A stretch of 64,000 nt of DNA from Amycolatopsis sp. DSM 110486. GTDB lineage: Bacteria > Actinomycetota > Actinomycetes > Mycobacteriales > Pseudonocardiaceae. The notes beneath the pieces are model-generated. The model saw only the letters and a list, made by a program, of their open reading frames with translations, searched no databases and was not told the origin of the DNA. The stretch is from NCBI RefSeq assembly GCF_019468465.1, contig NZ_CP080519.1:3053001-3117000 (forward strand), read 5' to 3'. The translations under genes and the position numbers were made by a program. This document shows positions 35,775 through 44,138 of this stretch, piece after piece; the first letter of the stretch is position 1; each line of letters starts with the position of its first letter.

Positions 35775-36920
35775 TCAGGACGACGACCAGCGGTCGCCAC
35801 CCGAACGGGACGCACCGTTGAGCCGCAACCGGGCCGCCTCGGCGCGTTCGCGCTCGGCCAGCTCCTCGTGCAGCTCGCGCAGCAGCGCGCGGTCGCGCTC
35901 CGACAGGCTCGGGTCGTCCAGATCCAGCGCCGGCAGCTCCACGACCTCGTGCATGCTCGGCTTGCCCGCGGCGATCTCGCGGCCCTTCTCAGGGTCCTCG
36001 GCCAGCGCCTGACGCAGCTGGGCGACCTCGGCCGGCGTCAGGTCGGCGGTGCGCTCGGCGCGCGTCTCCGACCGCGACTTGCGCGAGTTGTCCACCTGCG
36101 GGGTGGGCGCGTTCTGCACGATCGGCACCACGGGGGCGACGGCCTCGGGCGCCTGCCGGATGCTGTGCCGGCTCGGGGCCTCCATCACCACCGGCTCAAC
36201 CACGGGCGTCGGCACCGGGGTGGGTGCCGGAGCCGGAGCCGGTGGCGGGGTCACGACCGGCTCGGGCCGGTAGTCCGAGGTCGTCGTGTGCGTGCTGCCG
36301 GTGACCCACACCGGCGTGGCGACGGACGCGGCCGACTGGTGGTAGGCGGACCGCGCGACACCCGGGCCGCTGACCTCGACGACCGAGCGGATGCCGGCGC
36401 GGCGCAGGGCCGTGTCGACGCGGAACGCGACCGCGGGCGGGTTGCCCTCCGGGCCCAGCTCCACCAGCACCACGCGCTGCGGCAGCGCACCCGGCACGGA
36501 ACCCGCCGGGGTGTTGCGCCACACCGCGTGCACCGAGCGGACGTCCGGCAGCACCTGCAAGGTGCGGTCGAGCGCCTCGGCCAGCCCGAACTCCGGCTGG
36601 TTGTCGCCGGTGAAGCGGTGGCTGTGGACCTGCTCGGCCTCGTCGACCAGCAGGTCGTTGGCGAGCGTCGCGTCCGACCGGCTCATCTCGAGCACCAGCG
36701 CCAGCTCGCGCTGCTCCGCCGAGCTGACGGTGATGCGGCCCGCGATGAGCGTGCCGGTCGTCAGTTCCACGGCTTCGTCGATGTGCGCGCGGGCGATCAG
36801 CTCGCGCGCTTCGGTGAGCGCGCTGTCGTCGATGCGGCCCGCCAGGGCCAGCAACAAGTTGTGCAGGCGCAGGGGCACCGAGAACCCGTCCATAGGCGGG
36901 CCTTCGTGAACCTCCACCAT
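35775..36920 (-). CDS. Protein of unknown function, Pro-rich linker, paralogous to its upstream neighbour
   Basis: A 381-residue protein not recognised. Residues 10-75 hold LHNLLLALAGRIDDSALTEA, residues about 110-195 a mixed domain with QRVVLVELGPEG and VVEVSGPGVARSAYHQSA, then a Pro/Val/Ala linker (about 215-260) and a charged helical C terminus (SLSERDRALLRELHEELAER). The first 195 residues align by eye with the neighbouring gene at 36958-37587: LHxLLxxLAGR, an R-V-x-L-V strand and a V-E-V…Y-H-x-x-A end. No signal peptide or membrane helix is seen. GGGAGGAG precedes the ATG. Confidence 0.75.
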   Translation of the reverse strand: MVEVHEGPPMDGFSVPLRLHNLLLALAGRIDDSALTEARELIARAHIDEAVELTTGTLIAGRITVSSAEQRELALVLEMSRSDATLANDLLVDEAEQVHSHRFTGDNQPEFGLAEALDRTLQVLPDVRSVHAVWRNTPAGSVPGALPQRVVLVELGPEGNPPAVAFRVDTALRRAGIRSVVEVSGPGVARSAYHQSAASVATPVWVTGSTHTTTSDYRPEPVVTPPPAPAPAPTPVPTPVVEPVVMEAPSRHSIRQAPEAVAPVVPIVQNAPTPQVDNSRKSRSETRAERTADLTPAEVAQLRQALAEDPEKGREIAAGKPSMHEVVELPALDLDDPSLSERDRALLRELHEELAERERAEAARLRLNGASRSGGDRWSSS

Positions 36921-36957
36921 TGCTCTGCTCCTCCCAGCTCGCCTGGCGGCTCGAGCG

Positions 36958-37587
36958 TTAAGCGGCGACGAGTCGATTACCGGAACCCGCGGCGCCGACG
37001 CAGACCAGCTCGGAATTGGCGAGCGCGGCCCGGTGGTACCCAGGAAGGTCGAAGCGCGGTGGGATGACCTCGACGCTCGGTTCCTCGTCCCCCAGCACCC
37101 GCAGCACGCGCTGCAGTTCGCCGGTGAGCCTCGGCAGCCCGGACGTCGCCGTCACCAGCAGGACTCGCTTGGCCCCACCCTCACCGACCACACCGAGGTG
37201 TCGCCAGCTTTGCCGCACTTCCCCCACGTCCGCGCGTCCTCGCAACGTTGCGTGGAGCAAGACGGACACAGAGTCGACTGAGTTCACCCATTCGGGCGCA
37301 CTCGGTGTGAATGTGTACCTGGTCTCGGTGACGTCGTCTACCCCCAGGGTGGAACTCACCTGGTGCCAGTCGGCGCCGTGCGGGATCAGACCCGCGACGA
37401 GCAGGCGGTACTCGGTTTGGTCCAAATCGATCCTGTGCTTAAGCAAAGACCTGGGCAGCGTGCGCGCGAGTGTCCCCATCGCGCCCTCGCCCAGCCAGTC
37501 GCGGAACCGCCACAGGAGCTGGTCGGGCGTGCGGCCCGCGAGCCGGATCAGCAGCTCGTGCAGGGACTGTTCGATGTCGGGGTCCAT
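36958..37587 (-). CDS. Protein of unknown function, paralogue of the 35775 gene, coupled to ridA
   Basis: A 209-residue protein not recognised. It opens MDPDIEQSLHELLIRLAGR, and the same LHxLLxxLAGR block, a W-R pair (SWRHLG), KRVLLVTATSG, SVEVIPP and YHRAALANS recur in order in the next gene. No catalytic motif, signal or membrane segment is apparent; a regulatory or scaffold role is possible but unproven. The first codons GTG-ATG overlap the RidA stop, so it is translated in step with ridA. GGAGG lies 7 bases before the ATG. Confidence 0.75.
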   Translation of the reverse strand: MDPDIEQSLHELLIRLAGRTPDQLLWRFRDWLGEGAMGTLARTLPRSLLKHRIDLDQTEYRLLVAGLIPHGADWHQVSSTLGVDDVTETRYTFTPSAPEWVNSVDSVSVLLHATLRGRADVGEVRQSWRHLGVVGEGGAKRVLLVTATSGLPRLTGELQRVLRVLGDEEPSVEVIPPRFDLPGYHRAALANSELVCVGAAGSGNRLVAA

Positions 37588-38042
37588 CACTTCACCTCCA
37601 CGATCAATTCGACCTCCACAGGCGCCCCGATGGGCAGCTCCGCGACGCCGACGGCCGAGCGGGCGTGCTTGCCCGCGTCGCCGAAGATCTCGCCGAGCAG
37701 CTCGGACGCACCGTTGATCACCGCGGGCTGGCCGGTGAAGCCCTCGGCGGAGGCGACGAAGCCGACCACCTTGACGATCCGCGTCACCGAGTCGATGCCC
37801 ACGAGCGCGTGCACCGCGGCCAGCGCGTTGAGCACGGAGGTGCGGGCGTGGCCCTTGGCCTCTTCGGGGCTGACCTCCGCGCCGACCTTGCCGGTCGCGG
37901 CGAGCGTGCCGTCGACGAAGGGCAGCTGGCCGGAGGTGTAGACGTGCGAGCCGCTCTGCACGGCCGGCACGTAGGCGGCCAGCGGCGCGGCGACGCCGGG
38001 CAGTTCGATGCCGAGCTCGGCGAGCCGGGAAGTCCAGGTCAC
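37587..38042 (-). CDS. ridA: RidA-family enamine/imine deaminase
   Basis: A 151-residue RidA/YjgF protein (Rv3678c position, same length). Family parts are SGSHVYTSGQLPFVDG near residues 31-46 and the C-terminal VGVAELPIGAPVEVELIVEV, where RidA proteins keep the Arg in R-x-A-V-x-V-x-x-L-P; here it reads ARSAVGVAELP with Arg retained. It would hydrolyse reactive enamine/imine intermediates. GTG 38042 follows the DUF4177 gene by 11 bases and its stop overlaps the next gene. Confidence 0.92.
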   Translation of the reverse strand: MTWTSRLAELGIELPGVAAPLAAYVPAVQSGSHVYTSGQLPFVDGTLAATGKVGAEVSPEEAKGHARTSVLNALAAVHALVGIDSVTRIVKVVGFVASAEGFTGQPAVINGASELLGEIFGDAGKHARSAVGVAELPIGAPVEVELIVEVK

Positions 38043-38053
38043 GACGGGTCCCC

Positions 38054-38215
38054 TCAGTTCTTCGGGCGCTTGAGGTACGCGACGTGCTGCTCGCCGCTCG
38101 GGTTCGGCAACACGGTGACCAGTTCCCAGCCGTCCTCGCCCCACTGGTCGAGGATCTGCTTCGTCGCGTGGATCAGCAGGGGGACGGTCGCGTACTCCCA
38201 TTTGGTGGCGCTCAT
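38054..38215 (-). CDS. DUF4177 small protein
   Basis: A 53-residue protein, MSATKWEYATVPLL then GEDGWELVTVLPN, a clear DUF4177 member (Rv3678A position). The fold is a small alpha/beta unit; its role is unknown. TACGCT lies 8 bases before the ATG and may be a leaderless -10. It heads the minus-strand operon DUF4177-ridA-two unknown paralogues and is divergent from the 38379 gene. Confidence 0.85.
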   Translation of the reverse strand: MSATKWEYATVPLLIHATKQILDQWGEDGWELVTVLPNPSGEQHVAYLKRPKN

Positions 38216-38365
38216 GACCCGGGAGCGTAGCCAAGCGGGCAAGGGCGGTCATGGCCACCGCCGTCGAACGGCCGGGCCGCTCAGGGGAACACAGGTGCAC
38301 CCGTCCAGGTGAACGACTCACCGACCGTCGGTGAATGTGGTCCACTTCACACCGGCGGCACTCGC

Positions 38366-38371
38366 TAGCGT
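38366..38371 (+). promoter_or_regulatory. Leaderless -10 element TAGCGT
   Basis: TAGCGT ends 7 bases before the GTG at 38379. Confidence 0.5.
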
Positions 38372-38378
38372 GGGGGTT

Positions 38379-38627
38379 GTGGAGACGTGGCGGATCGTCG
38401 CGACCGCCTTGCTCGCCGCGGCCGGGCTGCCGCTCGTGCTCGTGGTGATGGCCAAGGTGCGCGACCACGTGAACAGCTCGGCCCGGGTCGCGGTCGGCGG
38501 CGCGATCACGTTCACGGCGCTGGTGGTGGTGGCCGTGCTCACGCTCACCGTGCTGCCCGGCGCGCTCACCTGGATCCTCGTCGCGGCGGTCGCGGCTGCG
38601 GTCGGCGTCATGGTGCTCGCCAGCTGA
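38379..38627 (+). CDS. Small integral membrane protein
   Basis: An 82-residue protein with three predicted membrane helices (about 5-22, 36-55 and 60-80) separated by a basic loop (AKVRDHVNSSARV). No family is recognised. The GTG start is supported by a TAGCGT -10 7 bases upstream. It ends 22 bases before the first Get3-like ATPase gene, which has its own -10, so cotranscription is partial at most. A role as a membrane partner for the ATPases is only a guess. Confidence 0.65.
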   Translation: METWRIVATALLAAAGLPLVLVVMAKVRDHVNSSARVAVGGAITFTALVVVAVLTLTVLPGALTWILVAAVAAAVGVMVLAS

Positions 38628-38636
38628 GCGCCGGTT

Positions 38637-38642
38637 TAGTGT
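38637..38642 (+). promoter_or_regulatory. Leaderless -10 element TAGTGT
   Basis: TAGTGT ends 7 bases before the GTG at 38650. Confidence 0.5.
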
Positions 38643-38649
38643 TGACGGT

Positions 38650-39654
38650 GTGACCACACCCTCCGCCGGCTGGCCCGACGAGCTCACCCGGGCCCGGCTG
38701 CACTTCGTCACCGGCAAGGGCGGCACCGGCAAAACCACCCTCGCCGCGGCGCTTGGTCTGGCCCTCGCGCGCGAGGGCCGCCGGGTGCTGCTGATCGAGG
38801 TCGAGGGCCGCCAGGGCATCGCCCAGCTCTTCGACACGGAGCCGCTGCCGTACGCGGAGCAGCGCATCGCGTCCGTCCCCGGCGGGGGCGAGCTGCGCGC
38901 GCTGCACATCGACGTCGAGGCCGCGCTGCTCGAGTACTTCGAGATGTTCTACAACCTGGGCTTCGCCGGCCGGACGCTGCGGCGGATGGGCGCGATCGAG
39001 TTCGCGACCACGCTCGCGCCGGGTCTTCGTGACGTCCTGCTCACCGGGAAGATCAAGGAGTGCGTCGGCCGCACGGAGTCCGACGGCCGCCACACCTACG
39101 ACGCCGTGGTGGTCGACTCGCCGCCCACCGGCCGCGTGGTCAAGTTCCTCGACGTCACCAAGGCCCTGACCGACCTCGCCAAGACCGGCCCGATCCGCGG
39201 CCAGGCCGACGGCGTCGTGCGGCTGCTGCACTCGGGCGAGACCGCCATCCACCTCACCACGCTGCTGGAGGAGATGCCGGTGCGCGAGACGGTGGAGGCC
39301 GTGGCGGAGCTCGACGGCGCCGACCTGCGCCCCGGCGCGGTACTGGTCAACCGCGTGCGCCCGCCGCGTCTGCCAGCGCGTTCCGTCACGGCGGCCGCCG
39401 ACGGTCGCGTCGACGCCGTCCGCGTGCGCTCGGGCCTCGCGTCGGCCGGGCTGAAGCTGCCGGACGAGACGCTCGACGCGCTGGTGGAGGAGACCGTGGA
39501 GCACGCCGTGCGCGTGGCCGCCGAGCAGCGGGCGCGTGAGCAGCTCGCCGAGGCGGACCTGCCGACGCTGGAGCTGCCGGAGGTCACCGACGGCGTGGAC
39601 GTGGCGTCGCTCTACGACCTCGCGGAAGCGCTGCTGGACCAGGGGGTGCGCTGA
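38650..39654 (+). CDS. bagA: Get3/ArsA-like ATPase, first subunit (Rv3679 type)
   Basis: A 334-residue deviant P-loop NTPase of the ArsA/Get3 group. Walker A is [12 protein letters not shown] (near residues 19-30), switch I/II regions include IEVEGRQG and [10 protein letters not shown], and the C-terminal part is helical. In M. tuberculosis Rv3679 and Rv3680 (BagA/BagB) form a complex linked to stress tolerance; the same pairing is seen here. No arsenite Cys motif is visible. Its stop overlaps the next ATG (TGATG). Confidence 0.9.
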   Translation: MTTPSAGWPDELTRARLHFVTGKGGTGKTTLAAALGLALAREGRRVLLIEVEGRQGIAQLFDTEPLPYAEQRIASVPGGGELRALHIDVEAALLEYFEMFYNLGFAGRTLRRMGAIEFATTLAPGLRDVLLTGKIKECVGRTESDGRHTYDAVVVDSPPTGRVVKFLDVTKALTDLAKTGPIRGQADGVVRLLHSGETAIHLTTLLEEMPVRETVEAVAELDGADLRPGAVLVNRVRPPRLPARSVTAAADGRVDAVRVRSGLASAGLKLPDETLDALVEETVEHAVRVAAEQRAREQLAEADLPTLELPEVTDGVDVASLYDLAEALLDQGVR

Positions 39655-40778
39655 TGACGCTGATCGACGTCGACGCCCTGCTCGACGACCCGGAGAGCCG
39701 CGTGATCGTGTGCTGCGGCTCCGGTGGCGTCGGCAAGACGACCACCGCGGCGGCGCTCGCGTTGCGCGCGGCCGAGCGCGGCCGGCAGACGGTGGTCCTG
39801 ACCATCGACCCGGCGCGCCGGCTGGCACAGGCGCTGGGGCTGCGCGAACTGGGCAACCACCCGCGTCAGGTGCGGGCGGAAGGGTTCGAGCCCAAGGGCG
39901 AGCTGTGGGCGATGATGCTCGACATGCGCCGCACGTTCGACGACATGGTGCGCGTGCACGCCGGCCCGGAGCGCGCGGAGCAGCTGCTGCAGAATCCCTT
40001 CTACCAGACCATTTCCACGTCGTTCTCCGGCACGCAGGAGTACATGGCGATGGAGAAGCTGGGCCAGCTCGCCGCCACCGACGACTGGGACCTGATCATC
40101 GTCGACACGCCGCCGAGCCGCTCGGCGCTCGACTTCCTGGACGCGCCGACGCGCCTGTCCAGCGCGCTCGACGGGCGCATGATCCGGCTGCTGACCGGCC
40201 CCGCGAAGGCGGGCGGCTGGGGGCTGCGCAAGGTCGTCAGCGCGGGGTTCTCGATGTTCGCGAAGGCCGTGTCCACGATCATCGGCGGGCAGCTGCTGGC
40301 CGACGCGTCGGCGTTCATGCAGGCCTTCGACAGCATGTTCGGCGGGTTCCGCGAGCGGGCGCGCAAAACGGCGGAGCTGCTGCGCTCCAGCGGCACGTCG
40401 TTCCTCGTGATCGCCGCGCCGGAGCCCGACGCGCTGCGCGAGGCTTCGTACTTCGTCGAGCGGCTCGCGGGTGAGTCGATGCCGCTCGCGGGTCTCGTCG
40501 CGAACCGGACACACCCGGTGCTCGCGTCGCTTTCGGCATCGGAGGCGATCGCGGCCGCGGAGTCGTTGCAGAAGGGCGGCACGAGCGCGCCGCTGGCCGA
40601 GGCCGTGCTGCGGCTACACGCCGACCGTGTGGCGCTGGCCGAGCGGGAGAACCGGCTGCTGGCGCGGTTCACGAAAGCACATCCTGAAGTGCCGCTGGTG
40701 CGAGTGCCGGCGTTGGCCGGTGACGTGCACGACCTCGAAGGTCTGCGCGACATCGGGACCAAGCTCGTGAGTGACTGA
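39654..40778 (+). CDS. bagB: Get3/ArsA-like ATPase, second subunit (Rv3680 type)
   Basis: A 374-residue partner ATPase with Walker [19 protein letters not shown] (about 22-38), [15 protein letters not shown] and the [15 protein letters not shown] switch segment. The ATG shares its A with the upstream TGA, a tight translational coupling that suggests a hetero-oligomer with the preceding subunit. A C-terminal region with [20 protein letters not shown] is typical of the actinobacterial group. The 3' end shows a 15-base tandem duplication leading into a terminator. Confidence 0.9.
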   Translation: MTLIDVDALLDDPESRVIVCCGSGGVGKTTTAAALALRAAERGRQTVVLTIDPARRLAQALGLRELGNHPRQVRAEGFEPKGELWAMMLDMRRTFDDMVRVHAGPERAEQLLQNPFYQTISTSFSGTQEYMAMEKLGQLAATDDWDLIIVDTPPSRSALDFLDAPTRLSSALDGRMIRLLTGPAKAGGWGLRKVVSAGFSMFAKAVSTIIGGQLLADASAFMQAFDSMFGGFRERARKTAELLRSSGTSFLVIAAPEPDALREASYFVERLAGESMPLAGLVANRTHPVLASLSASEAIAAAESLQKGGTSAPLAEAVLRLHADRVALAERENRLLARFTKAHPEVPLVRVPALAGDVHDLEGLRDIGTKLVSD

Positions 40779-40796
40779 GCCCGTGAGTGACTGAGC
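40766..40796 (+). repeat. Tandem 15-base repeat spanning the bagB stop
   Basis: CGTGAGTGACTGAGC occurs at 40766-40780 (coding the last codons and stop) and again at 40782-40796. The second copy forms one arm of the terminator. Confidence 0.85.
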
Positions 40797-40814
40797 TCGG
40801 CTCAGCCACTCACG
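40782..40814. terminator. Hairpin between converging bagB and whiB4
   Basis: CGTGAGTGACTGAGC and GCTCAGCCACTCACG pair with one mismatch around TCG. Confidence 0.65.
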
Positions 40815-40820
40815 AGCCGG

Positions 40821-41117
40821 TCAGCTGACCTGCGCGCTTTCCACCGCGTCACGCTTTGCGGCTTCCAGCAGCTCGGCCCAGCTGGTGACGTCGGAACGCC
40901 GGCGCAGCAATGCGCGGCGCTCGCGTTCGGTCATGCCACCCCAGACACCGAAACTGATCCGGCCGTCGAGTGCCTCGGCGAGGCATTCCGTGCGAACCGG
41001 GCACCCCATGCACACGGCTTTCGCCCGGTTCTGCTCGGCGCCGCGCACGAAGAGCCCGTCGGGATCTGCATCCCGGCATGACGCGCTCATGCGCCAGCTC
41101 GACTGGTTGGTCTCCAT
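40821..41117 (-). CDS. whiB4: WhiB-family iron-sulfur regulator (WhiB4 type)
   Basis: A 98-residue WhiB protein. Four Cys ligands for a 4Fe-4S cluster are seen: C14 (ASCRDAD), C36 and C39 (CMGC) and C45 (VRTEC). The G-V-W-G-G turn and a basic tail (ERERRALLRRR) follow. Its position opposite the Get3-like pair and ponA2 matches WhiB4 (Rv3681c), an oxidation-responsive DNA-binding protein. A perfect hairpin lies in its 5' leader at 41135-41151. GGGAG precedes the ATG. Confidence 0.92.
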   Translation of the reverse strand: METNQSSWRMSASCRDADPDGLFVRGAEQNRAKAVCMGCPVRTECLAEALDGRISFGVWGGMTERERRALLRRRSDVTSWAELLEAAKRDAVESAQVS

Positions 41118-41134
41118 ACCCCCAGCTCCCTACC

Positions 41135-41151
41135 CTGGTGTTCGACACCAG
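41135..41151 (-). promoter_or_regulatory. Perfect hairpin in the whiB4 5' leader
   Basis: CTGGTGT-TCG-ACACCAG is a perfect 7-bp stem with a 3-base loop ending 18 bases before the whiB4 ATG, close to its ribosome site. Confidence 0.4.
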
Positions 41152-41357
41152 CGAAGGTGAAGCTCCCGCTCCCACCCCCGCGAGCGTGTCTCCCTCTGCT
41201 CTCACGTCGGTGACGGCACCTCCCCGGTGCCGCTGCCGCCGTTCGGTCCAGAGGAGCTCCCACTCGCACTGGGCCGTCGGTCGGCAAAAAATCTTTCGTG
41301 AGACGTTGACGGACTGTAGGGGCCCGCGGTTCCCCCCGCCAAGACCTAGCATGCATT

Positions 41358-41429
41358 CCGTTACCGGAAGTCACCTCATGGGGTCCGTTTTGTCACGGCT
41401 GTCGACCCCTGGCGGGTGTGAGGTAACGG
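41358..41429. promoter_or_regulatory. Spaced inverted repeat CCGTTACC / GGTAACGG before ponA2
   Basis: The two perfect 8-base arms (41358-41365 and 41422-41429) are 56 bases apart in the 344-base whiB4-ponA2 gap. The second arm touches the presumed -35 of ponA2. A regulatory loop is possible; nothing else recognisable is in the gap. Confidence 0.3.
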
Positions 41430-41448
41430 GAGCACAACCGGCCTTCAG

Positions 41449-41454
41449 TACCCT
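41449..41454 (+). promoter_or_regulatory. Leaderless -10 element TACCCT for ponA2
   Basis: TACCCT ends 7 bases before the GTG at 41462. Confidence 0.5.
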
Positions 41455-41461
41455 GGCCTTC

Positions 41462-43609
41462 GTGCGCAAAACGGACGGTCTCTTCAAGCTCATCGGCCTC
41501 TGTCTGCTCGCGGGGGTGCTGGTCGCCGGAATCCTGTTCCCCGTGGTGGGCGCGGCCGGTGTGGCGTCGAACCAGGCGAGCGAGACGGTGGAGAAGACAT
41601 CGTCCGACCTCGCCGACATCCCGCCGCCCCTGGTGACGACGATCACCGACTCGGGCGGCAAGCCCATCGCGACGCTGTACGACCAGTACCGCATCCCGGT
41701 GGCGGCCGACGAGATCAACGAGGCCATGCAGTGGGCCCTGGTGTCGGTGGAGGACAAGCGCTTCTACGAGCACCACGGCGTCGACTGGCAGGGCACGCTG
41801 CGCGCGGCCGTGTCCAACAGCACCGGCGGCGACACGCAGGGTGCCTCGACGCTCACGCAGCAGTACGTGAAGAACTACTTGATCAACGTGGTCTATCGAG
41901 GCGACAAGGTCGGCCAGGAGAAGGCACAGGAGCAGACGCTCGCGCGCAAGCTCAAGGAAGCGCGGATCGCCATTCAGCTCGAGACGAAGCTGTCGAAGCA
42001 GCAGATCCTGGCCGGGTACCTGAACATCGTCGAGTTCTCGCGCCAGATCTTCGGCATCGGCGCCGCCGCGCACGCGTACTTCAACACCACGCCCGAGAAA
42101 CTGACGGTGCCCCAGGCGGCGCTGCTCGCGGGCCTCGTGAACAACCCGATCAACGACGACCCGTGGAAGCACCCGGACAAGGCCACCGTTCGCCGCAACC
42201 TCGTGCTCGACCGCATGGTGGACAACAGGAAGCTCGCGAAGGACGATGCGGAGCGCTTCAAGGCGTTGCCGCTGGGCGTGGTCCCCGACGCCCCCGCCAA
42301 GCCCGCGTCGAACTGCACCGGCGCCGGCCCGGAGAACGGCTTCTTCTGCCAGTACGTCGAGGACTACCTGCTGAAGGCGGGCTTCACGAAGGACGACCTG
42401 TACACGGGTGGGTACACGATCAAGACCACCCTGGACGAAAAGGCCAACCACGAGGCGAAGGTCTCGGCGGAGACGCAGGTCAAGAAGACGCAGAAAAACG
42501 TGGCGAACACGCTTTCGTTGGTGCGTCCCGGGAAAACGCGACATGAAGTGGTGGCGCTGGCGGCGAACCGGGATTACGGGATCGACGCGGATCAGGGACA
42601 GACGACGTTTGCACTGCCGTCCGGTGTGTACAACACGGGTGGGGCGGGGTCGAGCTACAAGATCTTCACAACGGCTGCTGTGTTGGATAAGGGAATCGCG
42701 GGGATCTACAGCAACATCCCTGTCGGGGACGGCTATACGTCGCACGTGTTCCCCGGTGGCGGTGACCAGTGCCCGCCCACCGGCCTGCCGTACCGCTCCC
42801 GCTGGTACTGCGTGGGCAACGCCGGACACTACGGCGCCTCGAACACGCTTCAGGGCGCATTGGCGACTTCGCCGAACACCGCTTTCGTGGCACTGGAGGA
42901 CAGGCTGGGCAGCACCGCGCCCGGCATCGACATGGCTGTCCGGCTCGGCATGCGCAACACGATGGCAAGCAACACCGGCGGCGGCCCGGTGGACCCGAAG
43001 GACCCGGCCAAGAGCGTGAGCCAGGCCAAGGCATACGGGCCGGACGACAAGACACCCGGCTTCGGCGCGTTCACACTCGGCTTCAGCCCGACCAGCGGCT
43101 TGGAAATGGCGAACGTCGCGGCAACTCTCCTGAGCGGCGGCGTCTGGTGCCCGCCCACGCCGCTGGCAGGGATCGCAGACCGCAACGGGAAAGCAGTGCC
43201 GTACAAGGAAGAGGCATGCAGCCAGGCCGTGCCCGAGGGCCTGGCCAACACAATGGTCGTCGGCATGAGCAGGGACGACCAGCCCGGCGGCACTTCAGCC
43301 AAGGCCGCAGCCGCAGTGGACTGGAACCGCCCCATCCTGGGCAAGACCGGCACGACTCAGAACAACGGCTCTGCAACCTTCGTCGCCGGCACGCCCCAGA
43401 TGGCCGGCGCCGCCATGGTCTTCCGCCCCGAAGGCGGCACCGGTGGCCTCTGCTACAACGGCGTCGGCAACGTCACTGCTTGCAACAAGGGCAACATGTT
43501 CGGTGGCCTCAGCCCGGCCCAAACCTGGTTCGGCGCGATGAAGAACATCATGGCCGACCAGCCGATCGCCCAGCTGCCACCCGAGGATCCGAAGTACACC
43601 GGTCGCTAG
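41462..43609 (+). CDS. ponA2: Bifunctional class A penicillin-binding protein (PonA2 type)
   Basis: A 715-residue cell-wall synthase: cytoplasmic start, one membrane anchor (about 8-30), a GT51 glycosyltransferase domain (SVEDKRFYEHHGVDW with the catalytic Glu, QGASTLTQQYVKN) and a transpeptidase domain with SSYK (S-x-x-K), S-P-N (SxN) and K-T-G-T. There is no large C-terminal PASTA tail as in PonA2 of mycobacteria, though the position matches Rv3682. GTG 41462 is chosen because a TACCCT -10 lies 7 bases upstream and the anchor begins there; an open frame far upstream is noncoding in character. Confidence 0.94.
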   Translation: MRKTDGLFKLIGLCLLAGVLVAGILFPVVGAAGVASNQASETVEKTSSDLADIPPPLVTTITDSGGKPIATLYDQYRIPVAADEINEAMQWALVSVEDKRFYEHHGVDWQGTLRAAVSNSTGGDTQGASTLTQQYVKNYLINVVYRGDKVGQEKAQEQTLARKLKEARIAIQLETKLSKQQILAGYLNIVEFSRQIFGIGAAAHAYFNTTPEKLTVPQAALLAGLVNNPINDDPWKHPDKATVRRNLVLDRMVDNRKLAKDDAERFKALPLGVVPDAPAKPASNCTGAGPENGFFCQYVEDYLLKAGFTKDDLYTGGYTIKTTLDEKANHEAKVSAETQVKKTQKNVANTLSLVRPGKTRHEVVALAANRDYGIDADQGQTTFALPSGVYNTGGAGSSYKIFTTAAVLDKGIAGIYSNIPVGDGYTSHVFPGGGDQCPPTGLPYRSRWYCVGNAGHYGASNTLQGALATSPNTAFVALEDRLGSTAPGIDMAVRLGMRNTMASNTGGGPVDPKDPAKSVSQAKAYGPDDKTPGFGAFTLGFSPTSGLEMANVAATLLSGGVWCPPTPLAGIADRNGKAVPYKEEACSQAVPEGLANTMVVGMSRDDQPGGTSAKAAAAVDWNRPILGKTGTTQNNGSATFVAGTPQMAGAAMVFRPEGGTGGLCYNGVGNVTACNKGNMFGGLSPAQTWFGAMKNIMADQPIAQLPPEDPKYTGR

Positions 43610-43685
43610 TGCGCATCACTCCCTCGCTGACGGCGACGGATCCGAGCATCTCCGGCCCGGATCCGTCGCCGTCGTTCATCTCACG

Positions 43686-44138
43686 TCAGATCCCCTCGAC
43701 ACCATTACAGGTGCGAACGGGCAATTGGTTGCTGGGGTAGTCGATGTAGTAGTTCGCAATCCAGGCTTGATATGCATACGCACCTGCGGGAACGTGCGTG
43801 TCAACCAACACCCAATAAGGATTTCCACCGATCGTCTGACCTGCGCGCTGGCAGATCACATCCAGACCCCAGTCCTGGCTGACCTTACCGATGACCCAGT
43901 CACAATTGGTTGTCGACGGGTAGTTCGCGCACTGAGACCAATGCAACTCGCCACCACCACGGGCGTTCACATCGGCCGCCCAAGTGTGGTACGCGGCATT
44001 CACCGATCGAGCAGATTGCGGCACCGCCGTGTCAGCCGAGCTTTCACCGACAACAGCAGTCGTCAAGAGCCCCGCCGCGAGTGAAACGACTCCCATCGCA
44101 GTCAAAAGTCTTCGCGTCAGACGTGCACCAAAAGACAT
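43686..44138 (-). CDS. Small secreted protein with SH3b-like domain
   Basis: A 150-residue protein with a clear signal peptide (MSFGARLTRRLLTAMGVVSL then AAGLLTTAVV, cleavage near SSADTA). The mature part has four Cys and a segment WGLDVICQRAGQTIGG with NPYWVLVDT and AWIANYYID, which resembles bacterial SH3 (SH3b) repeats that bind cell wall or ligands. GC is lower than in the neighbouring genes, and the upstream region is AT-rich, suggesting later acquisition. Possible roles are a toxin inhibitor or cell-wall binding, but none is shown. Confidence 0.7.
   Translation of the reverse strand: MSFGARLTRRLLTAMGVVSLAAGLLTTAVVGESSADTAVPQSARSVNAAYHTWAADVNARGGGELHWSQCANYPSTTNCDWVIGKVSQDWGLDVICQRAGQTIGGNPYWVLVDTHVPAGAYAYQAWIANYYIDYPSNQLPVRTCNGVEGI

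Noticed and set aside
40970..41461. N-terminal extension of PonA2 by 164 residues
   Set aside because: It crosses the whiB4 coding region and promoter; its residues are Arg/Pro-rich noise and the membrane anchor and -10 place the start at 41462.
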